Assembly: GCA_026005135.1 (NCBI GenBank)
Contig: BPKM01000001.1
Coordinates: 868,001-932,000, forward strand
Reading direction: 5' to 3'
DNA from: Leptospiraceae bacterium
Lineage (GTDB): Bacteria; Spirochaetota; Leptospiria; Leptospirales; Leptonemataceae
Length of the DNA: 64,000 bases
Shown: in pieces, positions 60,193 through 64,000 of the stretch
Numbering within the stretch: position 1 is the stretch's first letter
Layout: each line of letters begins with the position of its first letter
Notes under the pieces: model-generated
Database searches by the model: none
What the model saw: only the letters and a program-made list of their open reading frames with translations
Told to the model about the DNA's origin: nothing
Made by a program: the position numbers and the translations under genes

Positions 60193-60693
60193 ATGAAAAT
60201 TGTCCTGCAACGCGTTAAAGAAGCATCCGTTTATATAGTAGAAGAAAAAAATTTTTCTGCTAAGATTAATAACGGATTGGTAGCATTAATTGGTTTTTGT
60301 AAAGAAGATCAAAATAAAAGTTATAATGATTATAAAAAAATTGCAAAAAAAATATTAAATTTAAGAATTTTTGAAGATGAAAATAATAAAATGAATTTAA
60401 GTCTTATTGATATAAAGGGACAGATTATAATCGTTTCTCAATTTACATTATGCGCAGATCCCTATCAGGGAAATCGACCTTCATTTACAAATTCTTTAGA
60501 AATAGATATAGCCCAGAAATTATATGAAGATTTTATTCATATAATAAAAGAAGAATATATAAAAAATTTTAAAGAAAAATTTATAAAAGAAATTTCTGAA
60601 ATAGATTTATATGTTCAATCAGGAAAATTTAGAACACAAATGCAAGTACAATTAATTAATGATGGACCAGTTACAATTTTACTTGAATATTAA
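60193..60693 (+). CDS. dtd: D-aminoacyl-tRNA deacylase Dtd
   Basis: Dtd removes D-amino acids (and glycine from tRNA-Ala) mischarged onto tRNA. The 166-residue protein is about 20 longer than the E. coli enzyme because of an insertion near residue 115-130. Conserved motifs: MKIVLQRVKEASV at the start, LNLRIFEDENNKMNLSL, the active-site SQFTLCAD (SQFTL), GNRPSF, and the second motif MQVQLINDGPVTILLE with the NxGPVT Gly-Pro pair. All catalytic elements are present. Confidence 0.93.
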   Translation: MKIVLQRVKEASVYIVEEKNFSAKINNGLVALIGFCKEDQNKSYNDYKKIAKKILNLRIFEDENNKMNLSLIDIKGQIIIVSQFTLCADPYQGNRPSFTNSLEIDIAQKLYEDFIHIIKEEYIKNFKEKFIKEISEIDLYVQSGKFRTQMQVQLINDGPVTILLEY

Positions 60694-60776
60694 TAATTAT
60701 AAATTCTAATTGTAAAATTAATATAATTAAGAGAATTGTCTTTACAGGTTAAAAAACATATACTTTTAGGTTATTG

Positions 60777-61865
60777 ATGTTAAAAAAAGCATTCTTTATT
60801 CCATTTATTTTATTTTTATCTACGTTTACATTTGATAAACTTTTTTTATTAGACTCATTTCCTATATATTATTTAACAACTGGTTCTTTTATAAATTTTG
60901 AACATAAAGAAAAATTAATTTTTGAATTAAAAGAATATTTAAAACAATCTAAGGAGAAAAGAAAAAATGTATTAGTTATAATGGGAAATTCTCGTAGTAT
61001 GTCTTTTGATAATCACTATATAGAAAAAAATTTTCCAGAATGGACAATGTTTAATTTTTCGGTACCTGGTGGAACTCAGGATTATTTTTTATATCTAATG
61101 GAAAAATTTAAAAAATATAATATAAAACCAGAAGCAATATTATTTGCTGTAACACCTCAGGGTATGAATTTAAAACCAGCTGTTTTAACTGACGAGGTTA
61201 TGGTATTTGGTTTACCTCCTGAATTTATTATTAGAAAATTTTATTATTATAAAGTCGATGAAATTACGAACTATATTGGAAAAAAACTTTTTGTAGTCTA
61301 TAAATATAGACCTAAAATCAGAGTTATAAAAAGCAGACTTAATGATAGTAATCTATTATCATTTATAAATTTTTTAATTAAAACAGAAATGGTTTTAGAG
61401 CAAAATAGAGGTAATGTTCCATCTCATATCGAATATAAACCATCTGTTTCAGAAGAAGTTTTAGAAAAGAATGCAAAATCTATCTGGAAAGATTTTTTTA
61501 CTCCTTTTGTATTAAATAAAAATTCACTATATTTTGTAGAGGAATGTATAAAAATCTCCAAAGAATTAAATATTTCTAAGATAGGTTTATTCTGGCCCCC
61601 GGTTAGTCCACAATTAAAAAAAAGGAAAAGAAATGATAAAGTAGCAATTGTATATCAAGATCATAAAAAAATAAAAAAAACTGTATATGAGGTATGGACC
61701 CCTGAAATGATTAATATTTCTAAAAAATACAATATTTTATGGTTAGATTTTAACTACGAAATGCCTTTAAAATGTAACTATTTTTCAGATGCAAGTCATT
61801 TAGCTTCTATTTGTTATGATGAATATACTGATAAAATTTTTACATCCATAGGAGTTAAAAAATGA
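60777..61865 (+). CDS. DUF1574 family protein
   Basis: A 362-residue protein from the ATG at 60777 (a TTG just before is also in frame). It fits DUF1574, a family defined from Leptospira: N-terminal membrane segment AFFIPFILFLSTFTFDKLFLL, then an SGNH-like start VLVIMGNSRSMSFDNHYIEKNFPEWTMFNFSVPGGTQDYFLYL, and later FFTPFVLNKNSLYFVEE and LFWPPVSPQLKK. It ends DASHLASICYDEYT with a DxSH pair that suits an SGNH-hydrolase-like active site. The substrate is unknown. Its stop overlaps the next start by four bases. Confidence 0.7.
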   Translation: MLKKAFFIPFILFLSTFTFDKLFLLDSFPIYYLTTGSFINFEHKEKLIFELKEYLKQSKEKRKNVLVIMGNSRSMSFDNHYIEKNFPEWTMFNFSVPGGTQDYFLYLMEKFKKYNIKPEAILFAVTPQGMNLKPAVLTDEVMVFGLPPEFIIRKFYYYKVDEITNYIGKKLFVVYKYRPKIRVIKSRLNDSNLLSFINFLIKTEMVLEQNRGNVPSHIEYKPSVSEEVLEKNAKSIWKDFFTPFVLNKNSLYFVEECIKISKELNISKIGLFWPPVSPQLKKRKRNDKVAIVYQDHKKIKKTVYEVWTPEMINISKKYNILWLDFNYEMPLKCNYFSDASHLASICYDEYTDKIFTSIGVKK

Positions 61866-62095
61866 AAAGAATATTTATTACATTAATTATATTATTTTTA
61901 TTTCATTGTAAAAGTTGCGAAAAAGAAAATAATAATAGGGGATTTAACTTTGAAGGTTGTGGAGAATGTTTGAATTTAAATACAGGAAGAGTATGTACTG
62001 TAGAAGGGACCTTTTATAATAGTTGTCTTGCTATTTGTAAACAGGTTAAAATTCTATGTAATGGTGAATGTCCCTGTCCAGAAAAAGATAAATAG
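61862..62095 (+). CDS. Kazal-type inhibitor-like small lipoprotein
   Basis: A 77-residue lipoprotein: signal FITLIILFLFHC (lipid at the first cysteine of HCKSC), then a Lys/Asn spacer and eight further cysteines. The segment RVCTVEGTFYNSCLAICKQVKILCNGECPC follows the Kazal pattern (VC-x-x-x-G-x-x-Y-x-N-x-C-x-x-x-C ... GxC) of serine-protease inhibitors. A secreted, lipid-anchored Kazal domain in a bacterium suggests defence against external proteases, or a structural cysteine module; the target is unknown. Coupled to the DUF1574 gene by an ATGA overlap. Confidence 0.72.
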   Translation: MKRIFITLIILFLFHCKSCEKENNNRGFNFEGCGECLNLNTGRVCTVEGTFYNSCLAICKQVKILCNGECPCPEKDK

Positions 62096-62098
62096 ATT

Positions 62099-62917
62099 TT
62101 ATAAAACCAAATAAGTATTTTTTAAATTTAAATTTAGATCATTTTTTTCAATAAAAATAAAATCTCCAATTGCTTCTTCAATAGTGAGCTGTTTATTATA
62201 GGGATAAAGTTTTATAGATTGCCCTTTTTTTAAAAATCGATTGGCATCTTTACCATAAAAAATATAATATTGAAAAGTTTCATCAATATATTTTCCATAC
62301 CATTTTTTTTGAATTATTTCTGAATTTATTTTTATATTTTCTGCTAAAAACCATTTTGTATATTGATTTCTTTTTTGTAATTTTTGATCTAATAACTGAT
62401 TATCTTTTATCCATAAAATATTTTGATTGTCTCTTTTAAGAAAAAAAATCATATGATCACAATCCCAGCCTTCTATAACATAGAATCTATCTTCATAATT
62501 CTTTTTTGCATAGGTATAACAATCTTGAGAATGTAAATCCCAAATAGAATTATCTTTGTTATAATGAAGAATACCTTTATATTCACGTAATCTTATATCA
62601 TTATTATGATTTTTACTCAATGTTCTTAAAGTAAATGTAAGTTTTGATACTTTTGTTGTTTTATTATTAAATTTTTCTAAAAAGGTTTTTTCTTCGATTA
62701 TTAATTCCCCTGTTAAATTATTTTTATAAATTTGGGAATATAAATCAAAATAAAATTTTACTATATTATTTTTAGATTCAGGTACGATATCCTGTAAAGA
62801 GCCTAAATTTTTATATTTAGGATATATTGGACCTTCTAAGGATTTACAGCCTGTAATAATAAAAAACAATAAAATGCTAAGGTATATATTCTGCTGTAAT
62901 TTTACAATATTCACCAT
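62099..62917 (-). CDS. Hypothetical lipoprotein
   Basis: A 272-residue predicted lipoprotein (signal [14 protein letters not shown], lipidated at the cysteine of ITGC). The mature part is hydrophilic and beta-rich, with several Trp and Tyr (WDLHSQDCYTYAKKNYEDRFYVIEGWDC) and one more cysteine pair at DCYTYAK and WDCDHM that might form a disulfide. No domain recognised. It follows the small lipoprotein gene with a 41-base overlap in another frame, so the two are probably translated from one mRNA. Confidence 0.6.
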   Translation of the reverse strand: MVNIVKLQQNIYLSILLFFIITGCKSLEGPIYPKYKNLGSLQDIVPESKNNIVKFYFDLYSQIYKNNLTGELIIEEKTFLEKFNNKTTKVSKLTFTLRTLSKNHNNDIRLREYKGILHYNKDNSIWDLHSQDCYTYAKKNYEDRFYVIEGWDCDHMIFFLKRDNQNILWIKDNQLLDQKLQKRNQYTKWFLAENIKINSEIIQKKWYGKYIDETFQYYIFYGKDANRFLKKGQSIKLYPYNKQLTIEEAIGDFIFIEKNDLNLNLKNTYLVL

Positions 62918-63203
62918 TATTTATAAATTCTACATATGTTATTTTAAATTTATTTTTTATATTTTGATATTCTGATTTTTGTAATTCATTTTTTAATAAT
63001 AATGTAGCAGCTTCTTTGGAAGTTGCCTGCATCATTGCAGTAGAATTCTTTTCAATAGCATTCTTAGAAGCTTTTGCTGTTGCAATTAAAACAATTTTTC
63101 CATTAGATTGATAATATTTCTCTATACCAGTTGGAATTCTATCTTTTATTGTATTGCAATATCCTAATATAAATAAAAATAAAATAAAAAAAATCTTACG
63201 CAT
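62877..63203 (-). CDS. Small lipoprotein, weakly LPP20/FlgP-like
   Basis: A 108-residue predicted lipoprotein ([13 protein letters not shown], lipobox LGYC). The mature part contains [30 protein letters not shown], an alanine-rich amphipathic helix reminiscent of LPP20/FlgP-type lipoproteins, ending [12 protein letters not shown]. The similarity is loose. It sits between leuD (8-base overlap upstream) and the 272-residue lipoprotein (41-base overlap downstream) on the minus strand. Confidence 0.55.
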   Translation of the reverse strand: MRKIFFILFLFILGYCNTIKDRIPTGIEKYYQSNGKIVLIATAKASKNAIEKNSTAMMQATSKEAATLLLKNELQKSEYQNIKNKFKITYVEFINNGEYCKITAEYIP

Positions 63204-63828
63204 TTTTTAAACCACTAAATAAAAAATAGAATTTTTCTTCATATTTACGTTCAAATTCTTCAATTTCTTTTAAATGTTTTAGGGTTAATCCAATATCATC
63301 CCAACCATTTAATAAACATTCTTTTCGAAATGGATCAATTTCAAAGTGATAAACTTTCCCCTTATCCGTAGTAATTGTTTGTTTTTCTAAATCTACTTTA
63401 AGTTTTGCACCTACATTTTCTTGTATATAATCAAATAATTCCTGTACCTGTTCCTTAGGCAAAACAATAGGTAACATTCCATTTTTAAAACAGTTATTGT
63501 AAAAAATATCTGCAAAACTGGGGGCAATTATTACTTTAAAACCATAATCTAATAATGCCCATGGCGCATGTTCTCTACTACTACCACAACCAAAGTTTTC
63601 TCTTGTAACTAATATACTGGCACCCTGGTATCTTGGTTGATTTAAAACAAATTCTGGATTGGGTTTTGTTCCTTCTGCATCTAAATATCTCCAATCATGA
63701 AATAAATGTTTACCAAAACCTGTTCGTTCAATTTTTTTTAAGAACTGTTTTGGAATAATTTGGTCTGTATCTACATTAGCACGATCTAATATTGCTGCAA
63801 TACCTTCATGAACTTTAAATGGTTCCAT
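63196..63828 (-). CDS. leuD: 3-isopropylmalate dehydratase small subunit LeuD
   Basis: With LeuC, LeuD isomerises 2- to 3-isopropylmalate in leucine synthesis. The 210-residue small subunit has [53 protein letters not shown] (the diagnostic GCGSSREHA swivel-domain loop), [20 protein letters not shown] and a C-terminal [13 protein letters not shown]. It is complete. leuC is not in the window. It overlaps the next lipoprotein gene by 8 bases, an unusual operon partner. Confidence 0.96.
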   Translation of the reverse strand: MEPFKVHEGIAAILDRANVDTDQIIPKQFLKKIERTGFGKHLFHDWRYLDAEGTKPNPEFVLNQPRYQGASILVTRENFGCGSSREHAPWALLDYGFKVIIAPSFADIFYNNCFKNGMLPIVLPKEQVQELFDYIQENVGAKLKVDLEKQTITTDKGKVYHFEIDPFRKECLLNGWDDIGLTLKHLKEIEEFERKYEEKFYFLFSGLKNA

Positions 63829-63879
63829 AGAGTCAATAAAATGAAATAAATTCTTTTAGCAATGATTTTTTGTTTAAAT

Positions 63880-64000
63880 GGCTTTTTAGTATAACTCATA
63901 TTTTAAAGCAAAATTTTTTATAAAAGTGTTATTTTTTTTAAATATTACCAACACATGTTTAAACATTCATTATTCTTTCTTATCATAAATAATTTTTTAA
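63880..64000 (-). mobile_element. MITE copy D, truncated by the window edge
   Basis: Begins GGCTTTTTAGTATAA, a degraded form of GGCTTTGTTGCATAA, and continues with CATATTTTAAAGCAAAATTT, TATAAAAG and ACATGTTTAAA blocks. These match the reverse complement of copies A and B in order and spacing. The right end lies beyond 64000. It occupies the region upstream of leuD. Confidence 0.65.

Overview
This is a very AT-rich window (roughly a quarter G+C by eye) with densely packed genes on both strands, many overlapping by 1-20 bases. It encodes a chemotactic, Gram-negative-type bacterium with many short-signal lipoproteins (lipoboxes such as LHC, INC, SNC, GYC, FHC), a chemotaxis cluster, a DUF115 protein and a DUF1574 protein, a family first described from Leptospira. 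I therefore favour a low-GC spirochaete near the Leptospirales. This is inference; no rRNA gene is present to settle it.

Layout. 1-5.3 kb: partial mtnB (methionine salvage), an ERCC4-type nuclease, two unrecognised proteins, an SDR epimerase, queF and a DUF4395 membrane protein. 5.6-13.1 kb: fau, cheW, cheA (with a CheC-like tail), cheB, cheY, scpA and scpB in one direction. 13.1-19 kb: a 1154-residue lipoprotein divergent from a membrane-bound sigma-54 activator. The space between them holds a good GG-N10-GC promoter and a TTCGAA dyad, so the pair looks like a self-contained regulatory unit. 19-20.7 kb: a MITE, a complete IS481-family element and a duplicated fragment of that element's right end. 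21.5-27.6 kb: the cell-wall cluster murF-mraY-murD-ftsW-murG (minus strand), with murF frameshifted near its start. 27.9-30.5 kb: pgsA, another MITE, then recA behind a striking G+C-rich leader of five tandem double-hairpin units separated by G-quadruplex-like spacers. 30.7-42 kb: argC, ktrA, a frameshifted ktrB, rsh, mscS, DUF115, an omega-like protein and a class A PBP. 42-42.65 kb: a tRNA-Arg preceded by five 120-bp tandem units, each carrying a decayed tRNA-Arg piece. 42.7-49 kb: a nitrous oxide reductase cluster of the Sec-dependent (clade II) type: cytochrome c, nosZ, membrane protein, nosL, nosD, nosF, nosY. 49-56.4 kb: a small protein, epmA, an M48 protease, a two-part methyltransferase, a GGDEF-EAL protein and a coiled-coil repeat protein. 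56.4-64 kb: osmC, a split dsbD, a coiled-coil/TPR protein, dtd, DUF1574, a Kazal-like lipoprotein, two more lipoproteins, leuD and a MITE running off the window.

Three layers of non-coding structure stand out. A family of about 175-bp MITEs has five copies here, with IS903-like ends and, for two copies, near-perfect 9-bp target duplications. The recA leader is a double-hairpin/G-quadruplex array. The tRNA-Arg satellite array is the third. Two conserved genes (murF, ktrB) carry single-base frame breaks at homopolymer runs, which could be sequencing error, slippage or decay.
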